A stretch of DNA of 64,000 bases from Dreissena polymorpha (lineage: Eukaryota > Mollusca > Bivalvia > Myida > Dreissenidae), in the NCBI RefSeq assembly GCF_020536995.1, contig NC_068359.1:77371821-77435820 (forward strand), written 5' to 3'. The notes under the pieces were generated by a model, which was not told where the DNA came from, made no database searches, and saw only the letters and a list, made by a program, of their open reading frames with translations. The position numbers and the translations under genes were made by a program. Below are positions 51,460 through 61,901 of this stretch, piece by piece (the first letter of the stretch is position 1; every line of letters starts with the position of its first letter).

Positions 51460-52776
51460 ACGGAAGATTGATGCTTAGATCAGGGTAATAGTCATGCCAA
51501 GTGCAAAGCAATTTTCTTTCTCCAGAGGGTTTTCCCATAAGTGTACCTTGTTTACATTTCTTGGGGCCATAGTTGTGTGGATAAAGAATAGTTCTGTTTA
51601 AGATTCTCATTTTTTATGACCTATCAGATATATTTGGTTAAAATTATGCTATTAAACAGAATCATTGTATTGTTAGTAATTATCGTGATAGTGATCAAAT
51701 AAATGATTTTCATTAATTATCTTTTGAAAAAATATGATTACCAAATAGTTAGTAAAAAAAGAACTTTTAAAATGTTGTATGTCAGTTTAAAGTGTATTTT
51801 ATTACTGTAAGGTTTATGCAATATTATTTTTTGAGCACTTTGTTACCATTATATAGCCCTCTTGTTTGAAAGAAACAAGAATAATACATGTTAGTTAAAC
51901 AAACTCATATGTTAACTGTGACAATTGCTTAGCAATTGCACTTTAAATATTGGCAGTTATAAAGCCCTGAGGGATGAACCTGTGTTAATATATGTTTACA
52001 GTTTATAACTTTATTTACTGGTTATTTTATGTGAAAATAATGTGCAATATTTTTATTTTATAACAGGTTGATGGCATAATGTTGCAAGCTATTGTTTTGT
52101 TTAATCATATTTGAACTTCTGTTGCTTTTTTGTGTTAGTAAGGTATACAATGCAGAATATTCCATACCATGGGTCTCTAAGTACAAGCTAGCTTTACATG
52201 GTTAAAGGTATGTGTGTATATTTTTTATGCTATTTGAGAGTCTGTTTTTGTTGATATGTGTGGTTATTAGTCAAATTATTTATCTCACCATTATACAATT
52301 ATCTTTCATAGTAGTGCAGTTGTCAATAACTGGCAAAAGCATGTGCACTGATTAAACCAATTATTCCAGATAAAAAAAAAGAAACTTAACTTATCCCCAT
52401 TAAATCACTGAAAAACGTTTCAAAATGGTGAACAATTCAAACAAGTAAACACATAACTTAAATATGATTTTTATATGACACTAGACTTGTATCATACTAA
52501 GATCATGTGACCATTTAACCGTGTAATCTGCAAGCATTTTTCGTACTTATTGTCTTGTTGCTCAGACTAATGAAGTCACATTCCAATATTATATATTATG
52601 TGCTAGAGTATCTTATTTTTCATTATGTTTTCTATTTGGCCTTAAGGCCAAGCCCACAGTAGACACTTATGCATATTCCTAACATTTCTATAGTGAAAGT
52701 ACATTTTCATGTCTTGCCTAATATAATTAGTTGTGAATGATGGGATTTCAAATTGAATTAGCATTAATGAGTCCTG
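51460..52776. other. No gene seen
   Basis: AT-rich, no recognised repeat or exon; an AATAAA at 51700 could serve AGTRAP or nothing. Confidence 0.35.
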
Positions 52777-53023
52777 TTCTGAGAAAACTGGGCATAATGC
52801 ATGTTCGTAAAGTGTTGTCCCAGATTAGTCTGTGCAGTCTGCACAGGCTAATCAGGGACGACACTTTCCGCCTTAATTGGATTTTTGCTTAGAAGAGACT
52901 TCATTTTAATCAAAAATGTCATAAAAGCGGAAAGTGTCTTCCCTGATTTGCTTGTGCCGACTGCAAAGGCTAATCTGGGATGACACTTAACGCACAAGCA
53001 TTATGCCCAGCTTTCTCAGAACA
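52777..53023. mobile_element. MITE family E, ~247 bp
   Basis: ttctgagaaaactgggcata ... gcattatgcccagctttctcagaa, with the two internal gattag / ctaatc palindromes. Matches 36714-36957. Confidence 0.9.
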
Positions 53024-54337
53024 AGGTATAAATGATCATCATATCTAGACAAGTGTTTATAGTATACTATCACACATCACTTGTTTTTCTGTACCCAATG
53101 AAGTAAAGTGGGGACATCAATGTCCTTCAGACACAGTTTATTCTAGTTGTAAGTAAGTCTTCTGTAATTAACATTACTTTGAATATCATTCACGCTGTAG
53201 GTATGTGATATATATCTTGTGCATACTTATTCCAAATGTCTGACCATTATCATGAAAAGTGTTGTTTAGTTATGTATCTATAACTGCATGACTTAAAAAA
53301 ATGAGACAATCAGCGTGTAACCTATGAATTGTCTTAATCCTTATAATTTAAATGTATTGATGCTCTTTTAAAGTTGAAGGAGTTTATATGTCCACTAAAT
53401 CGATTTTATTTATTGCAAACACTTCTATAATGGAGTATCTGTAGATATTGATGGTAAAGACTGAATGAATGTATTGACAATTTAAGATGCATAACAAACA
53501 AAAAAGCGTTTTATAAGAAACAAGGTTCCTGTCAAGGCATAATAACATGTACAGAATATTCAACCAGTGTCTAATGTGTTGTGATTCAATTTCATATCAT
53601 TATAAGTTAGCATTTTTCATAAAAAAAACTTTGTTATTTTTTGCAACCAGTTATCATTTTAAGTGTTAAGGAAAGTAAAATGAAAGCATAACTTATTACA
53701 TGACATAGTTGATATATAAATAGTGATATTTTTATTAATTAAGTGGCTGATATGTACTGTAGAGGCTGAGGAAATCCATATGCCTGCCTACACAACGGAT
53801 TTTTACGGATATTCAATACAATAGTTATGTGTTGTGCATTAATGGAATATAAAGAGGTGATGGTTAGTTTTGTATTTACTATTGTGGGACTTTCTTGTAA
53901 CAGGTTTGGCATGTCACAGTTGTGCAATATTTTGTGTAATTTGTAATGAAAATTACAACTCACCAGTGAACAATAATTGCAAGCAAATTTTAAACTGCAT
54001 AATTATTATGTGGAACATTTATAATAATAGAATAATTGATTATCAGGCCGTTGGCAATATTTTTGTCATATGCTGTATTCAAAATGTATCATGTCATTTG
54101 AATTGTTTTCTAGATGTGAAAGGTTTTGTGAACTGTTTTATGTTTAATGTTATAATGCCATAAATTGTCTAGTGTATTATCTTAGCAAATGTTCTTGAGA
54201 ATGGAAATCTGGCCTATCTTTACAGTCTGTACTTAAAGTAAGCCCTTTCGTCTAATTTACAACAAAAAGTGAGCATTTTCAATTAGATCACTTTGTAGCT
54301 CTCTCTTAACGCATTGCAATATTATGCATTTTAATGG
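53024..54337. other. No gene seen
   Basis: AT-rich intergenic sequence, stops in all frames. Confidence 0.35.
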
Positions 54338-54612
54338 CTTTATGCCCCCGGATCGAATGATCGGGGGTATATTGTTTTTGGCCTGTCTGTCATTGTATGT
54401 GTCTGTCTGTGTGTCCCAAAACTTTAACCTTGGTCATAACTTTTGCAATATTGATGATAGCAACTTAATATTTGGCATGCATGTGTATCTCATGGAGCTG
54501 CAGATTTTGAGTGGTGAAAGGTCAAGGTCATCCTTCAAGGTCAAAGGTCAAACAAATCAAAGCGGTGCATTTGGGGGCATTGTGTTTTTGGCAAACACAT
54601 ATCTTGTTTGTT
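54338..54612 (-). repeat. Hairpin-ended repeat family D, inverted, intact hairpin
   Basis: tatgcccccggatcgaatga-tcgggggtata (54341-54370) is a strong hairpin. Then ggcctgtctgtcattgtatg, gcatgcatgtgtatctcatg, gtcaaggtcatccttcaagg, tcaaaggtcaaac and ggcaaacacatatcttgttt. This is the single-unit complete form. Confidence 0.88.
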
Positions 54613-55341
54613 GATAATCTTCAGTTATAATGTGAATTTCAGTAAAATAAACTTTTTCATATGTTTAAACTTCTTCATGTGTCTTCAGATACAGTAAATC
54701 TATCATTTGGGCATCTTCTTGTGTTAAGGTGAATTTGAATGTGAAAAAACAACAACAAGAACATGGCAAATCTCAATCTTTTGCTTATAATAAAAAAAAA
54801 AAATAATCTTCATTTTTATTAATGATGACAGGTTGTTATCTGAAAACTATTGAAACTACTTGTTGGAAAATGTCCATACATTTCTTTTTTTCTTTATCAA
54901 AACTATCATTTCTAGCCAGATTTTCCTTATATGGTTTTCAGTGCAATTATGTGTCATAATAATGTGTCATATATTATTGGGATGAAATTCTAATAAACTA
55001 TTTATCTCTTACATTTGCTGTACGTTGTATTTTATTAAATAATCTTTGATTATGAGCTAAAGCTTTCATATCTTGAACAGGTACTTTCAAAACTAGAGTA
55101 TATTGAGGACAAGAGGTTCATTTCATAAAATTTTGTGAGATTTGTGTTGTTTTAGACAACGCAGTAAAGCGTAATCATATTGTAGTGTAACATTGCTATT
55201 GCAATTCAGTTTGTTGGTGTACACCATTAATATTAGATGGCCTATAGTGTGTATGTGTTACAGCAATGGTTACTGCTGAGTATGGATCGGTGGTCGACAG
55301 GAACAAAAAGATTATATAGGAGTGATGGTAACTACATGGTA
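54613..55341. other. No gene seen
   Basis: AT-rich; AATAAA at 54645 and 54989 without an assigned transcript. Confidence 0.3.
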
Positions 55342-55470
55342 GATTATTATCCCCTGCCATAGGCAGAGGGATATTGTTTTGGCCTTGTCCGTCCGTCAGT
55401 TCGGCCGGCACTTTTGTGTCCCGAGCCATGGCTTCGCTCTTGGCCTGAAATCAAAATTAAGAGTCCACCC
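55342..55470 (+). repeat. Fragment with ATCCCCTGCC hairpin
   Basis: ttatcccctgccataggcag-agggatattg (55348-55377), then gtccgtccgtcagttcggcc and cacttttgtgtcccgagcca. Another family with the same end plan; the core is truncated. Confidence 0.6.
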
Positions 55471-55619
55471 TTTTCAGCAAGATATTACACAAACTAAAAA
55501 TGTATTGTTGAAAATTGATGCCGACGACACTCCTAGATTGTACAGGTATGATTGTAAAATGTTATTTATCTTTGCATTTACACGCTTTGCCGTCGCCACT
55601 CCCTGTTTGTTTTCATGAC

Positions 55620-55745
55620 CATGAGATACACCCCAAAAGACGAATACACCTTTATGCTCCTTCACAGTAGCCTTGCAGTACACCGTTTTGTTTCTGACAG
55701 AGTACTGCCACTCTCCAATTCTCTGCAACCATATAACAAGTTAAG
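55620..55745 (-). other. Possible minus-strand exon, unassigned
   Basis: On the minus strand an acceptor-like atggttgcag (55734-55725) precedes an open stretch reading RIGEWQYSVRNKTVYCKATV then KEHKGVFVFWGVSH. Composition looks more protein-like than its neighbours, and it lies head-to-head with the PCLAF exon. I do not recognise the family, and no partner exon was found. It may equally be part of a repeat. Confidence 0.2.
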
Positions 55746-56004
55746 ATAAATAAAGAAATGATTAAAAGTATGCACAATTACGTATACATAATACACGCAC
55801 ATAAATTTATAATGGGGCGATCTGATAGGGATCTGGGGCGATTTGACATATCGGACGGGGCGGATCGGTGGGCGAGTCGGTATTTTTAGCATGGGGCGAT
55901 AGTGCGTCGGGGCGAATCGTCTGGCACTCTTATTAGTGGGTGTTAGCCCGTGAGACGTTCGTGGTTATTTGTATGACGCAATGAAATATCAAGACCGTTG
56001 AAAA

Positions 56005-56012
56005 CGCGGGAA
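56005..56012 (+). promoter_or_regulatory. E2F-like site upstream of PCLAF exon 1
   Basis: CGCGGGAA about 58 bp before the PCLAF-like ATG. It matches the core of E2F sites (reverse complement TTCCCGCG). PCLAF is an E2F-regulated S-phase gene in mammals. That this site works here is inferred. Confidence 0.4.
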
Positions 56013-56069
56013 GTTGTAAACAAGGGGAGAAAGAAGTGTTGTTTACATTGTCTTCTTTATTTGAAGAAA

Positions 56070-56118
56070 ATGGTGCGCACGAAAGCAGACGCAGGTGGCT
56101 CATCAGGCTCAAGGAAAG
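56070..56118 (+). CDS. PCLAF: PCLAF / PAF15-like PCNA-associated factor, first coding exon only
   Basis: ATG in context gaagaaaATGG opens MVRTKADAGGSSGSRK plus one base, then a gtaaat donor at 56119. The MVRTKAD start is the hallmark N-terminus of PCLAF (human begins MVRTKADSVPGTYRK), a small disordered nuclear protein that binds PCNA through a C-terminal PIP box during DNA replication and lesion bypass. The PIP box and central APRK region should be on later exons. I found no convincing ones between 56119 and 64000, so the gene probably continues past the window. Only 16 residues are visible, hence the moderate confidence, but upstream CGCGGGAA fits an E2F-controlled replication gene. Confidence 0.65.
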
Positions 56119-56835
56119 GTAAATCTATGTGAATGTTAATTTAGCAGCTGTATCAGTGCTATATCAGCCTATAAATTGATGTCCCCCTCCGTAGCTTGTC
56201 GCACAGGCTGTCGACATGCGCTGCCTGCTAATTCCTCACTACTTCCAGGGGTTTTTATCTGATTTTGGGGAAAGGGCCTGACCTTTTTTTGAGGGGAAAA
56301 AATCGCGCGAAACGCCAGATTTTGGGGGAAAAATCACACGAAACGACGGATTTTGGGGAAAATATAGTCCAAATTTTTGACGCTCTTAAATATTAAGCTA
56401 CTTTTTATATGGGTAATATTTGGAGCGTACAAAGGGGGAAAGACCAATTATGTGGTGGGAATTTTTTGTTCTTTGTCTATATTGTTGAGCAAGGATTTTG
56501 TGCGCAACATTCAAGCCCCGATATAAGACACTTAATAACAACGGATTGCAATAATATTTACATACCTGTGTAGATAATTCATTTCTCGATAATGTTCCTT
56601 AAAAATTATGTAATGACACTTTGAATTTTGCACGCCTGAGCAATTTAAATCCAACCACTATTCAATTTTTCAATATCTCTCGATTCGCTCGCTGTGTAGA
56701 TATTAATCGATAACACGACCTCGATGTAAAGCATCTGGTTAAAAGTGGAAGAATAAACAGCGTAAAATACAGTTTGCGTTCGTCTGTTGTGATGCAGCGC
56801 GTTACATAGTAAACCGATGTTCTACTTTTCTGGAC

Positions 56836-57915
56836 AGGGGTTTTTTTTACTAAGAAAGTGACGCCGATATTCGGCGTCTTCCCCTACCAGAATTTTTCCC
56901 CTAAAAATACCATTTCCCCTCCAAAAATATAATTTTTCACCAAAATATAATATTTTACCCTCAAAGAAATGTTTTTTTTCTTTTGGGAAGTCGACACTTA
57001 TCCAATTTGTACCATGTAAAACGATCTCGCTCTCTCTCTCTCTCCCGACGAACACTCAAATCTGGGTGTGTTTCAGAGTTTATTTACAGGTCCTTACTCA
57101 AATCTGGGAATCCCAGTGATTCTATATATAGCTCTTAAATTACGTCATTGAAACCGGGCAACTAATCGTATTAATCATATGACTATTTTACTGGATTCCG
57201 GTCTTGCACAAGAAGGGTGTTTCGTCAATTAATTACCGGAAACCAGTCGAATTTTCATCCGGGTTATGTGAAAGCCAAGATAGAAACGTTAAAACAGAAT
57301 AAAGTCTCACAATTGGCGTTCATACACGAACACAATAAAACGTTCGGACTCGGAAAATATTAATTGCGTTGACGCATTTTTTAGGAATTAATCATCAAAA
57401 ACTGTTGAAATCCAGCATGATTCGGAGGTACATGTAATCAACATCGATTAATACTGTCGGATTATTGTGAAAGTGAAAGTAGACAATCGGCAGCTGCCGC
57501 ACCTTTCCCTTCCAATACTGTAGCAGATCTAGATCGTCAACCCATTCATCATGAAATTGACATCGTTCCCCGGCCCCAGTTGAAAACATTTCCCTTTATT
57601 AGATCTACACCTGCATCTTTATTTAGGACTTTGACTTTAATATCATACTTGTTCATTACTCCTATAAATATGAGGTCGATTTACATCGAGGTAAGCGGGG
57701 TAGCTTACGTCTAATTATTTGGACTAACTTGTTCATGTGTTTAAGAACAAAAAGGTCAGAGACATGCCTCTTTTCCTAAAAAAAACCCTGAAGTCTGTAG
57801 GTGAGTTATAGACATTGAAATGAACAGTTTTTATTTTTTCCCCAAATATGTCTCTTTCGCGCTCCATTTTCCCCTTTTACCCAGCGTCTTCCCCTTTTTC
57901 TAAAAAAAAACCCTG
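56836..57915. mobile_element. Possible DNA element with CAGGGTTTTTTTT ends
   Basis: caggggttttttttactaag at 56836 and ttctaaaaaaaaaccctg ending 57915 are near-inverted, with cttcccct / ggggaaa subterminal repeats. Additional solo ends of the same kind occur at 56248, 57773-57791 and 61884-61901. No clear target duplication. The frame at 57395-57589 minus is not recognised. Confidence 0.45.
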
Positions 57916-58002
57916 CCGGATTAATTTAGCATTGTTTTTTTTTTCTAAATTGACAATTAAAAAGTTCTGAAATAAAGTACATCTTTTATTTTTATACTGT
58001 AC

Positions 58003-59474
58003 CATACATGCCATAATTTTTTAGGCCCAAAGCGGGACATTCCATAAAAAATTGTCGGGACATTTGACCCAAAAGCGGGACACCTAAAACGATTTATCAT
58101 TCCACCTTTACTGTAGTCAGTATAGTACTAACAAATACTCTTGATACTTTTATTCAAGACATAAAACATCTGATATGAAGCATGGAATCTAAAACATAAC
58201 AATAACAGTTTTATAAAATAAGACAATAGCAAACAACGAGGATAATATTCATCTTTTTAGAGTACAAAATCTAGAACATTAAGACAACAATACTCATTGT
58301 ATTAATTTCAATGACAAACATTAACGCAGGGGAGGCTATCCAGTACACTGAAAGTACGGGTTACAGTAAACTATCTACCGAACAGTTACATCAGTTACAC
58401 ACGGAATGCGCGGCCGTACACATTTCAGAGGTAGGTTTTTGGTGGAAGCAAACCGTCTTTGTGTTCATTTTAACTCTCAACAACGCCTCAACCGTTTTTA
58501 CACCAACAAAAACAAAAGGACAAAAGAAGTCTATGGATGCTTTACTCGAATTATTTTTCTTTAATGTTAATAATCATATTTTGTTTTCTTCTTATAAATC
58601 ATATTTTGTTTTCTTCTTATATACACAGATTAAACTGAATTGTGAATTGTCAGGCGCTGTATTGGGGTAGTGTCAAACTGTCATGAATTACAACACGTTG
58701 TTTTTATTACAATAACACAAGACAAGATGGGTACCACTTTTACTGTTTGTTGCGATGTTTTTTTTAGCATGTATCCATGCGCAGTTTGTTACTTGTCAAT
58801 TGTCGCGGCTTAATTGGAGAAAGGTCAAACTGTTATGCAAAGCACCTCGTGGTTTTTAGCTTAATTGGAGTAGGGTCAAACTGTCATGCATAGCACCTCG
58901 TTGTTTTTATTACAATTACACCCAATTACACTAGACAGGATGGGTATCACTTATTGGACTGTTTGTTGCGATTTTGGTATATTGCACATTCGGATTATCC
59001 CGCTATTTATGAACTAAACATTGAATGTAAAAGACTCATTAATGACGTAGAGTTAATTTTACAAAACAATTGTTTTGTAAACCGTTTCAAACAAATACAA
59101 AAATAAACACATTTTCAACATTTATTTCATTTTAATACAACTATCGATAGCAAGAAGCGACCACTATCTTGAAGACCACCATGGTGTGAATGCCTGATGA
59201 AATCAATAATTAGCCGATAAATCGCTGATAAGGTGTCATAAACAACACTGGTACACACGATAAGTAGAATCGGATTGTTAATTGGGGGCAATAAAGGGAT
59301 TAGCGGGGGTAAGTGTTAGCGAAACAGAGCTTGAATAGCGAATTTTATTGGGAACCTATAGACCTTACATCGTTTTTTACAAATGTCGGGACAAATCGTC
59401 TCATATCGGGACGGCGGGACAAAGGGCCCAAAAGCGGGACTGTCCCGCCGAGATCGGGACGTATGGCATGTATG
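58003..59474. mobile_element. 1.47-kb DNA element with CATACATGCCATA ends
   Basis: Perfect 13-bp inverted ends CATACATGCCATA (58003) and TATGGCATGTATG (to 59474), flanked by ACTGTAC on both sides (57996-58002, 59475-59481). Subterminal gcgggac / gtcccgc words are frequent. A 119-codon frame at 58311-58670 (starting MTNINAGEAIQYTESTGYSK) may be a remnant of its protein; I do not recognise it. Confidence 0.82.
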
Positions 59475-59592
59475 ACTGTACATAAATAATATTGATACAG
59501 ATCGTACAGATCGTACAGTATACCGTCCTTTGTAACGTAGAATGTAAGTACATAAAACAACACAGACAGAGGTGCGAAAAAGACATGCATAA

Positions 59593-59656
59593 GGCCAAAA
59601 AAAAAAATAGTCTTGGTTCAGGAAACATGGCCAGAAAAATGTAGGAGGGTAGGTAG

Positions 59657-59692
<36 letters not shown>

Positions 59693-61140
59693 CCAGTCGA
59701 CTGATTTCAGGGTGAAAAAGGGTCAGTTAATGCACCCATGATTGTTTAAACACTGACCAAATGATTAATATTGCACATGTGGTATTTAGTCGTTGTATAT
59801 TATTCAATATTCCTAGCTCTTTATGCACTTCTTCAGGGCTAGCGCTGGCCCAAAATTTCTTTTAGCCAACCATTTTTTCTTTGTCTGTCTGTGATAGTGT
59901 GACCTTCATATTCAAAAGTGAACAAGCCATCTTTATGAGTCTCTGGTGTTTGGGGTGTGACCTTCAGAATTTTTTTCATCATGAGACCTGACCTAGTCTC
60001 CGACAGGTGCTCAAGAGTCTGAATAGTGGCTGTCAAAAGGAGGGTAACCTCAGAATAGCACAAGGGTTTCTTCTGGTACATTTTTTGATAAAATGGCAAT
60101 GGGTTTGAGCGCATCGCACAGGAAGTGAGCAGTGTACATAAATTTGAATGTTGCTATTGGTTTGTACAGGCTAAGGGCGTCACAGTACATTGATTTTGAT
60201 TCATTATCAAAGCGAAGCCAACTGTTGTCAAGTTTCTATGACTCTTTGAATGTTCTAGTGTTTTGTGTTTTAATTTTTTTTTTTTGTTATGACTCTTTTT
60301 CGTCCAACAACGCTTTAAGGTTAAAGACGCCATGTTAGCGACTTTAGAGACAAAGTGGTTACTTCCATTTTTATAGTAGTGTAGATGAAGGACTCTTCCT
60401 ATGTGTTAAAAATTTGAAATGTTAATTAAAATTAAACCGCGCGTGTTTTTCACATTTTTATTTGATTAAAATACGCTGCTGTCAGTTAGCATAGTGTGCG
60501 AGTAAAACAAACAAATTAATTAATTATCATCTTTTCATTTCGATCGGAAATTGGCAGAAAGTTGTAACATCATCGACATAGAACTAATTATTTAATTATC
60601 ACTTTTAATTCAGATCAATAGACAGCTTGGAAATAATTAAAATATTGTCACGCTTCTTTTCATTTTTAATCTATAATAATACGACATTTGTGACCGGCCG
60701 CTATTTTGTTTGCAGACGACAATATTAACTGTGTATTCAAAGTGCACAGTGTCTGCGCATTAATGACCGAATATTACTCCATAGCTCCACCCATTTTTAC
60801 ATTTCATTTAACAACGTCATTTCATGTGTAAGCGAGCTCAATGTTGATTGGCCAGCTAGCATGCGCACTTCAATAACAATAAGGTCAAGCGATGTCTCGT
60901 ATACACGTGCAGACCGGTTATTGTTCACTGTTCAAATTGCGAACATTTTCATTGAAACAAAGAGAAAAATATAGAAAACCAATCCAGGTTTAATTGGTGG
61001 CTGTTTTCAATGAAATTTTACGAGATTTTAGCATTTTCTTCATCAGATTTTTTTCCATGGACCAAAAAAATCGTTAGGGTCGGGGGCAAAAAATAGGGTC
61101 GGTCGGGTTCCCTGAACCAAGACTATTTTTTTTTTTGGCC
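59593..61140. mobile_element. 1.55-kb DNA element with GGCCAAAAAAAAAAATAGTC ends, TAA duplication
   Basis: GGCCAAAAAAAAAAATAGTC then ttggttcagg at 59593 is mirrored by cctgaaccaagactattttt-ttggcc ending 61140. TAA flanks both sides (59590-59592 and 61141-61143). A 3-bp TAA duplication suggests PIF/Harbinger; inferred. Confidence 0.8.
59839..60114 (-). pseudogene. Transposon-derived protein fragment, unassigned
   Basis: 91-codon frame, MRSNPLPFYQKMYQKKPLCY to DRQRKNGWLKEILGQR, with protein-like composition, entirely inside the element at 59593-61140. Probably a piece of that element's or a relative's protein. Family not recognised, and it is too short to be a whole transposase. Confidence 0.35.
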
Positions 61141-61749
61141 TAAACACTTCCTGAAACTTAGAACAGTGAATAGAAACTGCACCATATCTGTTTTGAACAT
61201 ATGCTTATTAAATCGACAAAGATTAGCATACTAGATCTAGTTGAAAGCTCATGTTAAATTAAATTACGCGTACACGTTACACCGTAATGCCTTCTTCTGA
61301 TTGGTTCATATTTAAATCAGTTTCATGACATGGCTACAGGTCAGTGATTGTTTTGCGATTTAAGCAGAAGTTTAACTGAAGAATTTATGCCTTTCTAACT
61401 TCAAATCGACGATATTTGATGTAAAAATGAACTTCTGAATTAAAACTGAATGAGTTGGTAATGTTATTTTGCAATTTTACGCAAATTGATGAAAATTTAA
61501 ACTTTCTGGTTTCCACCACTAAAAAGGTCCTTCAACGATGAGACGTTCCAAAGAATTTAGCCCATATAAAAAGTATCTCTAAATTCTTTGCGCGTCTTTA
61601 TATTAAATGAGACTAGGGAAAATAAGGAAAGTCTTAAATAATCAATTAAGCATATTTTACTGTTTTTGTAACAAATTCAAGGAAACAGAAAATTTTATTA
61701 TGCAATATTTTTCTTTTTTCTACACTGGATCAGGTGAACTTGTATATTT
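61141..61749. other. No gene seen
   Basis: AT-rich sequence without recognised features. Confidence 0.35.
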
Positions 61750-61901
61750 AAAGGTTTAAAAAAAAAAAAATTTTTTTTTTTTTTTTTTTGGAGGGGAAAA
61801 TGAAATCTAGGGGAAAATTTACCAGCTGAGGGGAACAAAAAATCGGAGGGGAAAGGGCCGATGATCGGCGGGTCACAAAGAAGGAAAAAAAAACCCTGAC
61901 T
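61750..61901. repeat. A/T-run plus ggggaaa-rich repeat end
   Basis: A-run then T-run at 61758-61789, followed by gaggggaaaatgaaatct, gaggggaacaaaaaatc and gaaggaaaaaaaaaccctg. Same end as the CAGGGTTTTTTTT group. Confidence 0.5.

Noticed and set aside
58311-58670. 119-codon frame as a host gene or PCLAF exon
   Set aside because: Lies within a DNA element with perfect ends and target duplication; no PCLAF motifs.
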